In this document: in pieces, positions 34,735-44,669 of the stretch
Position numbering within the stretch: position 1 is the first letter of the stretch
How the letters are laid out: each line of letters opens with the position of its first letter
Source of the DNA: a virus
Reading direction: 5' to 3' (one strand)
Virus record (IMG/VR): IMGVR_UViG_3300010399_000038
Span: 1-64,000 of that record
DNA: 64,000 nucleotides
The notes under the pieces: model-generated
Seen by the model: the letters and a program-made list of their open reading frames with translations, nothing else
What the model was told of the DNA's origin: nothing
Database searches by the model: none
Made by a program: the position numbers and the translations under genes

Positions 34735-35652
34735 TTAAGTAGCTATTGTTTTTAATTGTTCTAAAAACCTCCTTCCTTCATCACTATTGGTCATTGCAAG
34801 TTCTGATAGATACTCATACGGCTTTCTTGTGCTTGGTATTTTAGTTATAAACCCTTTGCCATTCGACCATGTTACACTTTTACTCTCCCCGCCTAAATCT
34901 ATCTTATTTTCAACAATGGCCTTCCTTACCATCCATGCAATTTCTACTTCTTTTGAATCCACATACTTTTGAAACGTTACAGGATCGGTGTCTGCTTTTA
35001 ACATCAATTCTGTTTGGATTTCTTGCGGCTCTTTTGGTATTCCAATTTCTTGGTCAGTCATTTTTATTCCTAAGAACGCTGCCAGTTTTCTACCAATTCC
35101 ATTCTCACTACAATCCATTTCTCCTGCTTTCAACACCATCTGAACTTTCAAAAGTTGTTTCTTGTGTCTTTCTTGTTGTTCATCTGCTGGACTGTACTCG
35201 TAGAAATCTAAATTTCCTGCTCCTGCCCTTGCCTTCCCTACATTCTTTTTATGAACCCTCATGAACTCAAGAAATCTTTCGTCTGAACTCTTTATTCTGC
35301 AAACCCCATCTACGAAAATTATATCCATCCCCCGTCTCGCTCTATTATACCTGTCTTTGTCTTTTAAGATATTTTCAATTTCGCTATCCCAAATACTATG
35401 CGCCCCATTGAGCAACCATATTCTTTCCGATTTACCCGTTTTGGGATTTTTTACATTATCACAACAGTTGTCGAGCCATGTCCTCCCTTTCTTTGGTTTG
35501 ACTAATTTGAAAATAACATTGTAGTCCGTTTTCGGTTGAGCTTTTTCTTCCTGAAAAATATCTGGTGGAAGTTTTATCGCATCAAGTTCATCCAACTTGT
35601 TTTTTGTTTTGGCTTCCGTATTAGCGGAGTTAGCCAATTTTGAATCAATCAT
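34735..35652 (-). CDS. Hypothetical head-region protein (305 aa)
   Basis: A 305-aa, charged protein with long Lys/Glu-rich helices. It contains 'WLLNGAHSIWDSEIENILKDKDRYNRARRGMDIIFVDGVCRIKSSDERFLEFMRVHKKNVG', with no catalytic motif. It lies downstream of the major capsid gene in transcription, separated by the hairpins at 35688-35756. Role unknown. Confidence 0.5.
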   Translation of the reverse strand: MIDSKLANSANTEAKTKNKLDELDAIKLPPDIFQEEKAQPKTDYNVIFKLVKPKKGRTWLDNCCDNVKNPKTGKSERIWLLNGAHSIWDSEIENILKDKDRYNRARRGMDIIFVDGVCRIKSSDERFLEFMRVHKKNVGKARAGAGNLDFYEYSPADEQQERHKKQLLKVQMVLKAGEMDCSENGIGRKLAAFLGIKMTDQEIGIPKEPQEIQTELMLKADTDPVTFQKYVDSKEVEIAWMVRKAIVENKIDLGGESKSVTWSNGKGFITKIPSTRKPYEYLSELAMTNSDEGRRFLEQLKTIAT

Positions 35653-35687
35653 TTTTTTGATTTTTTAAATTTGAATAAATGTTTTAA

Positions 35688-35756
35688 GGCTTTTGTAGCC
35701 TCCTTAATAAAGGATGTATTAAAGTTAGTGGTGGCTACTAATTTTCACCACCACTA
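35688..35756 (-). terminator. Hairpin cluster after the capsid gene
   Basis: Three stems lie between the capsid gene and the next gene: a 9-bp perfect stem TAGTGGTGG (35726-35734) with CCACCACTA (35748-35756), a TCCTT/AAGGA hairpin (35701-35714) and GGCT/AGCC (35688-35700). On the - strand the first follows the capsid stop by about 6 bases. This is a likely partial terminator or stabiliser that raises capsid mRNA over the distal genes. Confidence 0.6.
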
Positions 35757-35762
35757 TAAAGA

Positions 35763-37211
35763 TTAAATATTAGCAGCAACAGCCAAAAATTGATTTGCGC
35801 CTGCTGTTCTTACAGAACGATAAGTTACCATTGTTATCTTATCAATTAAAGTCCCGTCTGTTGGGTTCATTGAACCACCACCATAAGGCCATACCCTGAT
35901 GCCATTACCAACTGTACCACCACCTTGCGGCTGCATATACATTGTTGTAATGTTCTTCAACGGGGTGTATGTTTTAGCATCCTGAACACCGTTGTTACCA
36001 ATTGGTGATATGATTCCGAAATCACGGAAGTAATCAACCGAAGGTGTTAACCCTGTTTGTACTTCTGTGTTCCACGGGCTGTATTTCTTAACTTTAAGAA
36101 GATAGCCGTCAATAAGGATTTCTTGGAAACCATAGGCCACTGATGCTTCTTTTGACTTCTCGCCTGTTCCGTAAACAAATGCACCTGCTGGATATTCCTT
36201 GAAAATTCCATCACTGAAATCTTGTCTTTGGAAAATATCCATCAACCATGCGTTTTCTTTAGCACAACCGTTTACGTCCATAATACGGGTGATTTGGTGC
36301 AGTTTGGCAATATCCAAAGTACCCGGAGTGTAGTTTACTGTTTCTCCGTTTGCAAGTACAGATGGAATGAAACCCTGACATCCTGTACCCACATTTGTAC
36401 CAAGCAAACCTGTATTGGTTACTTGGTCACCACGCATCAGTTTTGATTCAATTGAGTTTAAGAAACGACGATCCGTTTTAACAAGTGCCTTATGCGTAAA
36501 GAATGAAGTACCTGATTGGTTTACTCCGTTAAGGGCAGTACCAGATACGCCAGTGTCATACCACACTTCGCTCATTTCTGCGAAGTCTGTTGCAGCATAA
36601 TCTTCCCTGATCGGAGTGATGTTGTTGTCAAGTCTTACGTCCAAATGTGTTTGGGTGTTTCTTGAACCTGATGCTTCACCAACATCTGTTAATCCACCAA
36701 AGATTAAGATTTCCCCCGCAAGCAAGTGTGTTGAACCTGCGGAAACAAATGCGTCTGCTACTTGCTTTGGACGAATTGTTGCTTGGTCAACTGCCGGTAC
36801 TGTTTCGATTTCACCCTCGATGTTTGAAGATGCGATATAAACAGTTTCGCCAACTCTTAGTGGTGAATAAGTACCGGAACTATAAAGCTGTGAGGCCGGA
36901 ATGTTTACTGTTACTGTTGCGCCTGCTGCCGGAGATGTTACTTGAGTCAGGTTAGTAACTGCAATTTGGTTTTTACCACGGCTCTCGTACCAAAAGAAGT
37001 TTTGATTCTTTACGAGTTCCATGCCTCCAAATGTTGCTAACCATTGAAAAAAGTAGTCATACGCCTCCGAGCCATAGCGTTCAACATACTTGTTCCAATA
37101 CTGTGGAGTGAGAAGTTGTAGGCCGCTTATAATTGATAAGGGCGTACCACTACTTCCGGGATTTATTACTCCCGGCTGATTAATGTTTGAGGTCGGTATT
37201 CCTGTTGACAT
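35763..37211 (-). CDS. Major capsid protein
   Basis: A 482-aa protein placed directly after the scaffold-like gene, upstream of the connector genes and with a strong hairpin behind it, as expected for the most expressed virion gene. The sequence has an N-terminal arm, then 'LLTPQYWNKYVERYGSEAYDYFFQWLATFGGMELVKNQNFFWYESRG' and later 'ITRIMDVNG...MDIFQRQDFSDGIF'. This resembles the HK97-fold capsid proteins of crAss-like short-tailed phages in length and layout. No motif is diagnostic; position makes it likely. Confidence 0.7.
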   Translation of the reverse strand: MSTGIPTSNINQPGVINPGSSGTPLSIISGLQLLTPQYWNKYVERYGSEAYDYFFQWLATFGGMELVKNQNFFWYESRGKNQIAVTNLTQVTSPAAGATVTVNIPASQLYSSGTYSPLRVGETVYIASSNIEGEIETVPAVDQATIRPKQVADAFVSAGSTHLLAGEILIFGGLTDVGEASGSRNTQTHLDVRLDNNITPIREDYAATDFAEMSEVWYDTGVSGTALNGVNQSGTSFFTHKALVKTDRRFLNSIESKLMRGDQVTNTGLLGTNVGTGCQGFIPSVLANGETVNYTPGTLDIAKLHQITRIMDVNGCAKENAWLMDIFQRQDFSDGIFKEYPAGAFVYGTGEKSKEASVAYGFQEILIDGYLLKVKKYSPWNTEVQTGLTPSVDYFRDFGIISPIGNNGVQDAKTYTPLKNITTMYMQPQGGGTVGNGIRVWPYGGGSMNPTDGTLIDKITMVTYRSVRTAGANQFLAVAANI

Positions 37212-37246
37212 TGAATTTTAAATTTAAAGTTGTTTGGAAATTATTC

Positions 37247-38437
37247 TTAGCTATTCCAGAATACTTCCTGCAACTGCTCCGATTGTGTTTTTTTAAACTC
37301 TCCCTCACCAAAGTTTTTGCCACCTGACCCATCTACGTTAATGTTTTTCTTACCTTTTAAGTAAGTTTCCATTCGTTGTTCATGAGCTTCGTTAGCGAAT
37401 TTTTGAGCGGCTTTTTCTCCAAATAATAACCATGATAAATCTTTTACCACTTGGTCTATTTTGTCATTGCCGTCTTTGTCAACCCACCTGTCTTTAAGGA
37501 CTGACATTGCATTGAATCCGCTTTCTACAAACTTTGATACGTTTTCATTCACAATCTTTTTTTCATCGGTAGATAGCCCATAGTTGACAGGGATTTCGAC
37601 ATCTTTGCCGTTCTCCTTGTATGTAGCAACTGTGGAAAATCCATCGAATTTTGTTGCAAACTCTGTTGCCGATTTCGTCCAATCGTCTTTCAACTTTCTG
37701 TCAGCCGCCAGTTCTTCCGGCGTTGGTTGACGCTCGTTGTTAGCGTTTGAATTAATCGGTATATCTGGTAAAACTAATTCTGATTTTATCTTTTCTAAGG
37801 TTGGTTTAAGTTCTTTCGCATCCAAAATCATATCAGCTTTTATTTCTGATACTTTTTCTTTCCACGCTTCATGCTTTTCTTTGAACTCATCCTCTGTTTC
37901 TTTTAACTCATCATAAACTGGTTCTTTTGGGATGGCGTACTGTCTATTAAACTTTCTCTCTACGTCTGATTCGGTAAAATCTTTTTTAGTAGAAAGATTG
38001 AATTTGATTATCTCTGCTGCTTTCTTTTCATCTATATCACCATCCAAAAGCCTTGAAACTGTGTTTTGTGTTTGGTAAAGGTCAACCACTTCTTTAACCT
38101 TCCCTTCTTTTAAATAATCAAAAACCTTTTTACTGTCATCATTAGCAAACTTTAATTCTTCCTGCGGCTTTGCTTCTTTCAGTTTAGGAATTTCAGCTTT
38201 TGCCGCATCTTCATTCTCCCATCCAAAGTTTTTCCACCATTCATTTGCCTGTACTTGTGGTTCATCTTTTTTTTCTTCTGTGATAGTTGGTACTATCTTT
38301 TTTTCTTCTTGTTGAGTAGGAAGAGGTTTGTCTTCCCAAAATGCAGCCTGCAACTGTGTGCTTTTAGCGGCTGCTTCGTTTGTTTGTTCGGTAGCCTTTT
38401 CTGTTACTACCTCATCTTGTGTTATTGTATCTGCCAT
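37247..38437 (-). CDS. Scaffolding-like protein (396 aa)
   Basis: A 396-aa protein, very acidic and Lys/Glu-rich with long helices ('EEKKIVPTITEEKKDEPQVQ', 'FANDDSKKVFDYLKEGKVKEVVDLYQT'). It ends 'FKKTQSEQLQEVFWNS'. Scaffold proteins of phages look like this and stand next to the capsid gene. No protease motif is visible. Ends 35 bases before the capsid start codon. Confidence 0.65.
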   Translation of the reverse strand: MADTITQDEVVTEKATEQTNEAAAKSTQLQAAFWEDKPLPTQQEEKKIVPTITEEKKDEPQVQANEWWKNFGWENEDAAKAEIPKLKEAKPQEELKFANDDSKKVFDYLKEGKVKEVVDLYQTQNTVSRLLDGDIDEKKAAEIIKFNLSTKKDFTESDVERKFNRQYAIPKEPVYDELKETEDEFKEKHEAWKEKVSEIKADMILDAKELKPTLEKIKSELVLPDIPINSNANNERQPTPEELAADRKLKDDWTKSATEFATKFDGFSTVATYKENGKDVEIPVNYGLSTDEKKIVNENVSKFVESGFNAMSVLKDRWVDKDGNDKIDQVVKDLSWLLFGEKAAQKFANEAHEQRMETYLKGKKNINVDGSGGKNFGEGEFKKTQSEQLQEVFWNS

Positions 38438-38439
38438 TT

Positions 38440-38811
38440 TTAACTGATTTTACTATTGAATTGCCATAGGCCATAAATATCCCCTCCGCCACCAAGTTTT
38501 AAGTATGGGAAATTTACCGGAACAGAATATATACCTGCTGCCGTTATGCTATTTACTGCGCTGCCTGTTGCAAGGTTTACGGCTTGTACACTTGACCAGT
38601 TTCTTATATTATCGGGATCATAGTTATTATTTGGTGATAACAACTGACCTTGCGGCATATTATCATCCAATGCTCCATAGATATAAGTAGTTCCTGCTAC
38701 GGGAGCAATTACCTGAAACGATACAGTGTCCCAACCAGAAACATTCAATGCTATATTGTATATGTTCTGTTTGTACTTTTTTGTTAAATCTGCATTATAA
38801 CCTACTGACAT
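38440..38811 (-). CDS. Small head protein (123 aa)
   Basis: A 123-aa beta-rich protein ('VSFQVIAPVAGTTYIYGALDD...SVQAVNLATGSAVNSITAAGIYSVPVNFPYLKL') with a jelly-roll or Ig-like feel. It sits between portal and scaffold, three bases before the latter. Possible decoration or head-assembly protein. Confidence 0.5.
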   Translation of the reverse strand: MSVGYNADLTKKYKQNIYNIALNVSGWDTVSFQVIAPVAGTTYIYGALDDNMPQGQLLSPNNNYDPDNIRNWSSVQAVNLATGSAVNSITAAGIYSVPVNFPYLKLGGGGDIYGLWQFNSKIS

Positions 38812-38824
38812 TGCATTTTAAATT

Positions 38825-41302
38825 TTATGCCGCTAATTGTTCTTGCGGTGGTTGATTAATATTTTCCTGCATTGGTTGTTGTTGCTCTTGTTCTCTTGCC
38901 GCTTGCATTTGCTGAATAATTGCCGCCTTTTGTTCTTCGCTTGCCGCCACTGCGCCAACCATTATGTTTTCCTGTACCGCTTGCCATAATGGTTTTAATT
39001 CATTCGGTATCGTTGGTATAATCCCGGTTTCACCCTGCGGCTTCATTATGGAAGCGAACATATTCAACACTGCACTTTGATTATTTGCAAGGGCGGTTAT
39101 TTTTGATTTTTGTTTTTCTATCTCCATTTCTTCCTGCATAGTCTTTCTCTTTTCCTGCTCTGTTATTACTGCTGAATCTTGCTGCCCCTTAATGGTTCTA
39201 TTGAGATTATCCGCTTGCATTTGTTGTTGATGTTGTATTGTTTTCCGTTGGCCATTCCTAAAAATACTTTCAGCAAGTTTAACGTCTTCCTTTGCTATCC
39301 TCGTTAGTTGCATTGGGTCAACATACAAAACCAAATCAGGAGATGTAGCAATAGTCTGCTGCACCATCATTTCAAACTTCTGTATCTCTAATTCTGTTGG
39401 GAGAAATCTTATGTGTGTTGTAAATACTCTGCTTTGCACATCCTCTTGTTTTAGCAAGTGTCTGTAGGCTTTGCTGCCGTACTGAACCGAATCTTTTAAC
39501 AAGCAAGATATTTTTCTTGCTGTCATCTTCATGCAATCTGAATAAGCCCTATAATATTGATCGGTTGCATATTCGGCTTGTATCTGTGATGCTTCTACAT
39601 TTCCTGCCGCTACTCTCGGTTGGAGTGCTTGTGAAATTAAATTAGGGTCTTCGCCTAATTCGTCTTTTAAAGTTTGATACCAGAACTGATACGTCTTCAT
39701 GAAGGCCTCCACATGAACAGCAAAACCGCTATTAGCGATTTCTGTGATGGGTACAGGTACTCGGTTTCCTTCCGCATCAAGCCCTTTATAAAAAAGTTTC
39801 CCTGTTTGGAAAAACAGTCTTTGATGGTCAACATCTTTATTTACAGCTTGCCCTAAACCATAATCAATTTGTTGGAGTGCTGTTTCGTCAATAACCCATC
39901 CGGGAGGTATAGCAAGTGAAATATCCTGCTGTATTTTTAAACAGGCAAGTATCATCCCATCAACGGCTGCTTCTATTTTTTCAGGGATGGCTAAGTTCCG
40001 CATTAGATAGTTTTGCGGCATTACAAATGAGTAAGAGAACTCTGCATTACCAATTTCTTTTGGGTCTTGTGGTCTTACCATGTTATCCTTTAACCCCCAT
40101 TGAAGAAGTAAATCACAATCGGGTAAGTAAACGCAACGATATATATTCCAATTTGTGTCGCCGATAACATTTTGATTATCGAGCGGCTTATCTCTTTGCT
40201 TTCCTGATTTAGTTGTTGGAAGACCTTTTTGGGTATATGTAGAATTAGATGTTTTTGTTTTTGTAACCGTATATGGTTCGGTATCTACTGTTTTTACTTC
40301 GAATTGAATTGATCTTACATTCCATTCATCGTATGGTCTGATGTAAGCATTAACCCATCCTTCCGTCCATGTAAGCATATTGGTTTGGTAGTTCCATTCT
40401 TTTGCTTGTGGTACTACTTTCTCCCAAATTTCCTGTTCGGTTAATGCAAAAGGATTTTCGGGATTAAACTCTTTACCCCATTGCCTTCTTATCTCACTTA
40501 ATTTAAGAGATGGTGCTTCTCCTCTCCATGAAGTATCTCTAAGATCATTGTTGTTTAAGGCATCGTCTGAATATATTGCATTTTCTGGCTTTACTATTTT
40601 TACATGAACAACCCCGTTGCTATCCATCCAAGTGTATGTGCCTACAAAAAAGACTTCAAGTGAATCATGGAGCATTTTTTCTTTGAGTACATCAAACCAC
40701 CCATTGCTTACAAGCACATCATTGCAACCCATTTCCGTTACAATTTCTTCTGGTAGTTGTTGGAATTGATGCTTCCAAAGAATAAGCTCGTCTTCGTCTG
40801 CCGGAAGTCCTGTTTTTGGAAGTTGTTGCACCCCTGACTCTTGTTCAAGTTGCATTAGCCTTCCCTTATTATCTACATAAAACTCTATTTCTTCGTATTG
40901 TTCTTTCTTTTGAGTTTGAGAAAGATCATCAATAGCTTGTACTACCACCTTCTCGTTTCTTTTCATGAATCTTCCCACAAGCCCGGATATTATTCTATTT
41001 ACTATTTGGAGTGCATTAAAGTTTAATGCTATGTAGTTTTGCTTTGCATTGAATTGAAACCTGTCACGGAACATTGCCTCAATATCTATTATTCCATTGG
41101 CATAGTTTCTATTCTTTAAAAATCTTGCGTTCCTTGCGTAGTAATAACCACCAACATTAAATTGACAAGTTGAAGCGATATATTTTGAGATAGAAAGCCC
41201 GTACTCTTTTGAGGATTTGTCTTTAATACTGGTAACATCAAGCTGGAAATGCTTCATTGCGTCACCCGTACCTGATATATTGGTTTGGCTGCCTTGCGAC
41301 AT
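38825..41302 (-). CDS. Portal protein
   Basis: An 825-aa protein standing between the terminase and the scaffold. Its features fit a large portal: an N-terminal wing, a long middle region ('FQFNAKQNYIALNFNALQIVNRIISGLVGRFMKRNEKVVVQAIDD') and a helical, Gln-rich C-terminal tail (about 670-825, 'EREQEQQQPMQENINQPPQEQ') resembling a barrel or tunnel. Portals form the dodecameric DNA gate of the capsid. Length and gene order rather than motifs drive the call. Confidence 0.75.
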   Translation of the reverse strand: MSQGSQTNISGTGDAMKHFQLDVTSIKDKSSKEYGLSISKYIASTCQFNVGGYYYARNARFLKNRNYANGIIDIEAMFRDRFQFNAKQNYIALNFNALQIVNRIISGLVGRFMKRNEKVVVQAIDDLSQTQKKEQYEEIEFYVDNKGRLMQLEQESGVQQLPKTGLPADEDELILWKHQFQQLPEEIVTEMGCNDVLVSNGWFDVLKEKMLHDSLEVFFVGTYTWMDSNGVVHVKIVKPENAIYSDDALNNNDLRDTSWRGEAPSLKLSEIRRQWGKEFNPENPFALTEQEIWEKVVPQAKEWNYQTNMLTWTEGWVNAYIRPYDEWNVRSIQFEVKTVDTEPYTVTKTKTSNSTYTQKGLPTTKSGKQRDKPLDNQNVIGDTNWNIYRCVYLPDCDLLLQWGLKDNMVRPQDPKEIGNAEFSYSFVMPQNYLMRNLAIPEKIEAAVDGMILACLKIQQDISLAIPPGWVIDETALQQIDYGLGQAVNKDVDHQRLFFQTGKLFYKGLDAEGNRVPVPITEIANSGFAVHVEAFMKTYQFWYQTLKDELGEDPNLISQALQPRVAAGNVEASQIQAEYATDQYYRAYSDCMKMTARKISCLLKDSVQYGSKAYRHLLKQEDVQSRVFTTHIRFLPTELEIQKFEMMVQQTIATSPDLVLYVDPMQLTRIAKEDVKLAESIFRNGQRKTIQHQQQMQADNLNRTIKGQQDSAVITEQEKRKTMQEEMEIEKQKSKITALANNQSAVLNMFASIMKPQGETGIIPTIPNELKPLWQAVQENIMVGAVAASEEQKAAIIQQMQAAREQEQQQPMQENINQPPQEQLAA

Positions 41303-41364
41303 TCATTAGATATTGGATGAACCAAAATTATACAAAAATTTAATACCCAAACCAAAAATAAAAA

Positions 41365-43485
41365 TTAATTCATTATTGGTTGGCCGCTCGGACTGAAAAC
41401 CTGAATGAGTGGTTTAGTTTTTTGTGGAGGTCTTGGTGTAATGTTTAGGGATGATACCAATGCAATCATAGCTGAAACAACACAGTCACTTGCTGTTCTA
41501 TCCAACGGGTCAAATACAAGTAACTGTTCAAGAAGTTTATCCCAATAAATTTTATCACAAAAATCTTCCACATAGCTAATCATTGAATCTGTTTGCTTAG
41601 TCATAGCAAACGGGGAAATTGGAAACCCGAAAAACCTATCTACGTGTTCTTTGTTTCTTTTCTTATGGTCAATAGCGTTTAACGGGTATCTTCCTAAGTA
41701 CCCAGTTTTCCCCCTCGCTCTAAAATAAGATAGGTAATCATCTGCTGTGTGTTCTATAAAAACTTCATAGCCGAACCATTCTGCCGCTAACAAAAGTTGG
41801 TCATAAAGAATCTCCTTTCTTGACGGCCTACCATAAATCCACCCTCCAAATAGTCCGGTATTTTGCGGGTCAGCCAAGTCGTATTTAATATACATTAACC
41901 CACAAGCCTTAGAACCATATTTTCTGCCTCCTTGCTCGTTGCTATACCCGTCAACTCCAATTATGCCACTCGTTGCGTTTGAGGGTTTTTTTGCACTATT
42001 ATCATAATAAAATTTATTACTTCTCTCTGTTGATAAATCAACTATTGGCAAAAGTTCCCAATACATTTCATCGTTTTTGTTTGCATCCCTCCATCTTGCG
42101 TGTTGACTTTCTTCATGCCTTGTAAAAACAACTTTCCTTGTTTTTGGCGGGTCATCTGCTAATTTTTGTCTTTGGTCTGTTATCTTTAAAGAATTAAAAA
42201 CGCATCCTTCGTTGGCCGCCATGAACATTTCAACCTCGTTAAAAGGATATTTTCTTATTTCTTCTTCAAGCTTTTCTCCTTTTAATTTTCTTCTTCTCTT
42301 TAGCAGATATGCCTTAGCCCCAAATCTTAATTGCCCATGAAATTTCTTTTCACCATATTTTGCTATTAAATACGCAGCTTGGCTTTCTGTTGGCGGCTCT
42401 ATTATTGATTCCCCAAACTTTCCAACAAAACCCGGAAGCCCATCATAAGCAGGGCAAAAATATCTTACAAATCTATTAGCGGTTTCTTCGGTATCTTCAT
42501 ATTTATGATCTTCGCTTTCTTCTTCGTCGTCAGGCTCTTCTAAATCATCTGGCTGAGTCCATGTTGCTCCATCCCACGCTCTTTTAAATTCTGCACCACC
42601 CTTTCTTGTCATTTCGTTTACGGTAGACGGAAACTCACCAAACCCTGTCTTATCAGCACCTTCAACAAATGTTTCTGCAACGATTGATAAGAATTGAGAG
42701 AATGGAACATCTGTCGGCCACTTTCCCCCTTCATCAGCCAGAAGCCAAGTCAATCGTTCCTGATCGTATGAGTTTAACGCTGTTGATTGATAATCTATTC
42801 TTGAATTTAATCCCTCTATCTCGTCAATGAGGGACGCTTTTTTATTTTTCTTGTCGAGAGGAACAGCAAACACTAATTCTGTTTTACTATCTCTGTCGTT
42901 TGCTAACGTAGGTTGCAAGAAAAATGGCAAATGCCTAAATCCGAATTGAAGTCTATAAAGAAATAATTTTCTTGCATCGGTATTTGTTTTTGAAAGAACG
43001 CCGCATACGCTATTCTTAACAGTAGTGGCTTCATAAATCCCGTTTGATGTACTCTCAGATGTTGCGCCAGTTCGCCGCCCTTTGCCTCGCAGCACTCCAA
43101 GACACCAATAAATATTTCTCCAATATTCAAGGTATAAAAAATAACGTCTACTCGTATCTCTATACTCTGGACGTTTTTTATTTTCAAGAACCCAATATTG
43201 TAAGTAGTAATAATTCCTACCCGTTATGTATATAGGTTCGCCATCCTTATAAAACCAAAACCCTTCTTTTATTCTTTTTAATTCTGCTTTACAAAAAGCC
43301 TCTTGCTCTTCTGTTAATACAATATTTCCTGCACTGTCTCTTGAAACTGTATTAAATATTTCTGGTAAAGGCTTCCGCCTCCAATACTGCTCATCTTTTA
43401 GTTGTCCCCAATCCTCTATTTCATTTTCGGGTGGTACGTCAGGTAGCGTTACTTTTGTTCCGTATATTTCAATTATTTCTCCCAT
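41365..43485 (-). CDS. Terminase large subunit
   Basis: A 706-aa TerL. The ATPase part has a Walker A-like 'RGKGRRTGATS' (about 133-143), and 'LTWLLADEGGKW' with Asp251/Glu252 as Walker B. The nuclease part has 'GIIGVDGYSNEQGG' (about 515) with an acidic residue for DNA cutting. TerL packages DNA into the procapsid through the portal. It is the longest motif-supported call of the late operon and stands at its beginning. No small terminase is certain; the 109-aa gene upstream is a candidate. Confidence 0.85.
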   Translation of the reverse strand: MGEIIEIYGTKVTLPDVPPENEIEDWGQLKDEQYWRRKPLPEIFNTVSRDSAGNIVLTEEQEAFCKAELKRIKEGFWFYKDGEPIYITGRNYYYLQYWVLENKKRPEYRDTSRRYFLYLEYWRNIYWCLGVLRGKGRRTGATSESTSNGIYEATTVKNSVCGVLSKTNTDARKLFLYRLQFGFRHLPFFLQPTLANDRDSKTELVFAVPLDKKNKKASLIDEIEGLNSRIDYQSTALNSYDQERLTWLLADEGGKWPTDVPFSQFLSIVAETFVEGADKTGFGEFPSTVNEMTRKGGAEFKRAWDGATWTQPDDLEEPDDEEESEDHKYEDTEETANRFVRYFCPAYDGLPGFVGKFGESIIEPPTESQAAYLIAKYGEKKFHGQLRFGAKAYLLKRRRKLKGEKLEEEIRKYPFNEVEMFMAANEGCVFNSLKITDQRQKLADDPPKTRKVVFTRHEESQHARWRDANKNDEMYWELLPIVDLSTERSNKFYYDNSAKKPSNATSGIIGVDGYSNEQGGRKYGSKACGLMYIKYDLADPQNTGLFGGWIYGRPSRKEILYDQLLLAAEWFGYEVFIEHTADDYLSYFRARGKTGYLGRYPLNAIDHKKRNKEHVDRFFGFPISPFAMTKQTDSMISYVEDFCDKIYWDKLLEQLLVFDPLDRTASDCVVSAMIALVSSLNITPRPPQKTKPLIQVFSPSGQPIMN

Positions 43486-43814
43486 TAAACATTTCTATCT
43501 AAGAATGATGGTCTGTTCTGTGTGTCTTTTTCCTCGTTGCCAGATACGCCAAGCGTTGATTTTAATTCATTAACTCTTGCTAAATTAACAGGTAGTTTTT
43601 CCCATAACTCCGAAGCCCTATCGTAAACTTTGTCGTCTTTTGAGAACGTCTTCAATTCTTTTTCCAATTCAAATTTGTTTAAAAAATCAGCCTGTTGATT
43701 TAATATTTTTTGCATAGCGTAGTAGCCCCTCATTTCTCCCGGCAATTCATATAGGCGAAGCCTTTGCTCTAATACACTTACTTGTTTTTTGTAATCTTCT
43801 ACTGTTTCTGACAT
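43485..43814 (-). CDS. Coiled-coil protein, possible small terminase
   Basis: A 109-aa helical protein ('SETVEDYKKQVSVLEQRLRLYELPGEMRGYYAMQKILNQQADFLNKFELEKELKTFSKDD'). It directly precedes and overlaps the terminase start by 1 base, a typical place for the small subunit. No helix-turn-helix is clearly visible, so it may be an unrelated head accessory. Confidence 0.45.
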   Translation of the reverse strand: MSETVEDYKKQVSVLEQRLRLYELPGEMRGYYAMQKILNQQADFLNKFELEKELKTFSKDDKVYDRASELWEKLPVNLARVNELKSTLGVSGNEEKDTQNRPSFLDRNV

Positions 43815-44602
43815 TGTTTTCCATCTTTTATTGAAACTCCAATAAGATATTTCCCTGATAAAACTTTTTCAGTTACGTCATGTAGTTCTGCGACTGCTTC
43901 TTCTTCCATTTTTTTTTCTGGATGACCAAAGGGGCGAAAGCGAATCAAATTCCCTTCACGGCCATTTTTATCCATGAAGACAATTTCGTAGTCACAAGCC
44001 TTTAGTGTTTTCACGGCATTACCCGCAAGCGTACCCGAAGTTACAAATAAGGTATCAATAAGTTGTCTTGGTTCTATCCCTTGAATCTTTCCTTCGTATG
44101 GAATAAAAACTCTCAAAGCAAATTCATACGGGTAAATCGCTTTCCACTCTTGGCCGTCATGCCATGCAAAACACATTTCTGTATGGATGGAATAGTACCT
44201 TATATTATCGTTGTAATCTTTGTAGTCAAATATTCGGTTGCTGTCGTGTACGGCGTTGGGATGTATTAATATTTCTGCACCTTCCTGAATGTTTTCTCCT
44301 GAAATTACGATGGCGTTAACAGGGGAAACTTCTCGCTGGTTAAGATTATCAAACCTTCGCTTCCTTTCTATTCTCATCCCGCTTTCAAAAACATGAAAAT
44401 CTTTACTGTCCATGTCTATTTTTATCACCACCCTTCCTTGTATGTATTTTAGGTTATCCTTTTGTAAAAGTTGGGCAAGTTCTTCTTCGTCTTTTTTGTC
44501 TTCAGCATTGAGTTTAGTCATGGCTTTCTCCATCATTAATTCACCCAATAACCCTTTGTCGGTGGCTTTAATATTTGGATTGACTAAAAAATATTTCCCC
44601 AT
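43799..44602 (-). CDS. Hypothetical late protein (267 aa)
   Basis: A 267-aa beta/alpha protein beginning 'MGKYFLVNPNIKATDKGLLGELMMEKAMTKLNAEDKKDEEELAQ'. It has a segment 'LIHPNAVHDSNRIFDYKDYNDNIRYYSIHTEMCFAWHDGQEWKAIYPYE' that looks like an enzyme or folded binding domain but matches no family I know. It is the first gene after the late promoter (TSS at about its ATG), so abundant early in the late phase. Overlaps the coiled-coil gene by 16 nt. Confidence 0.5.
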   Translation of the reverse strand: MGKYFLVNPNIKATDKGLLGELMMEKAMTKLNAEDKKDEEELAQLLQKDNLKYIQGRVVIKIDMDSKDFHVFESGMRIERKRRFDNLNQREVSPVNAIVISGENIQEGAEILIHPNAVHDSNRIFDYKDYNDNIRYYSIHTEMCFAWHDGQEWKAIYPYEFALRVFIPYEGKIQGIEPRQLIDTLFVTSGTLAGNAVKTLKACDYEIVFMDKNGREGNLIRFRPFGHPEKKMEEEAVAELHDVTEKVLSGKYLIGVSIKDGKQCQKQ

Positions 44603-44609
44603 ATAACTA

Positions 44610-44641
44610 CAAATTTATATAATTTTACTCCCGACAACAAA
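44610..44641 (-). promoter_or_regulatory. Late operon promoter
   Basis: On the - strand a perfect TTTG (44641-44638) is followed after 20 nt by a perfect TAAATTTG (44617-44610), the Bacteroidota TAnnTTTG box. Initiation would be at about the ATG of the 43799-44602 gene, giving an almost leaderless mRNA for the packaging and head genes. Confidence 0.75.
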
Positions 44642-44669
44642 CATCCAATCATCCTAACATTAATGTCAA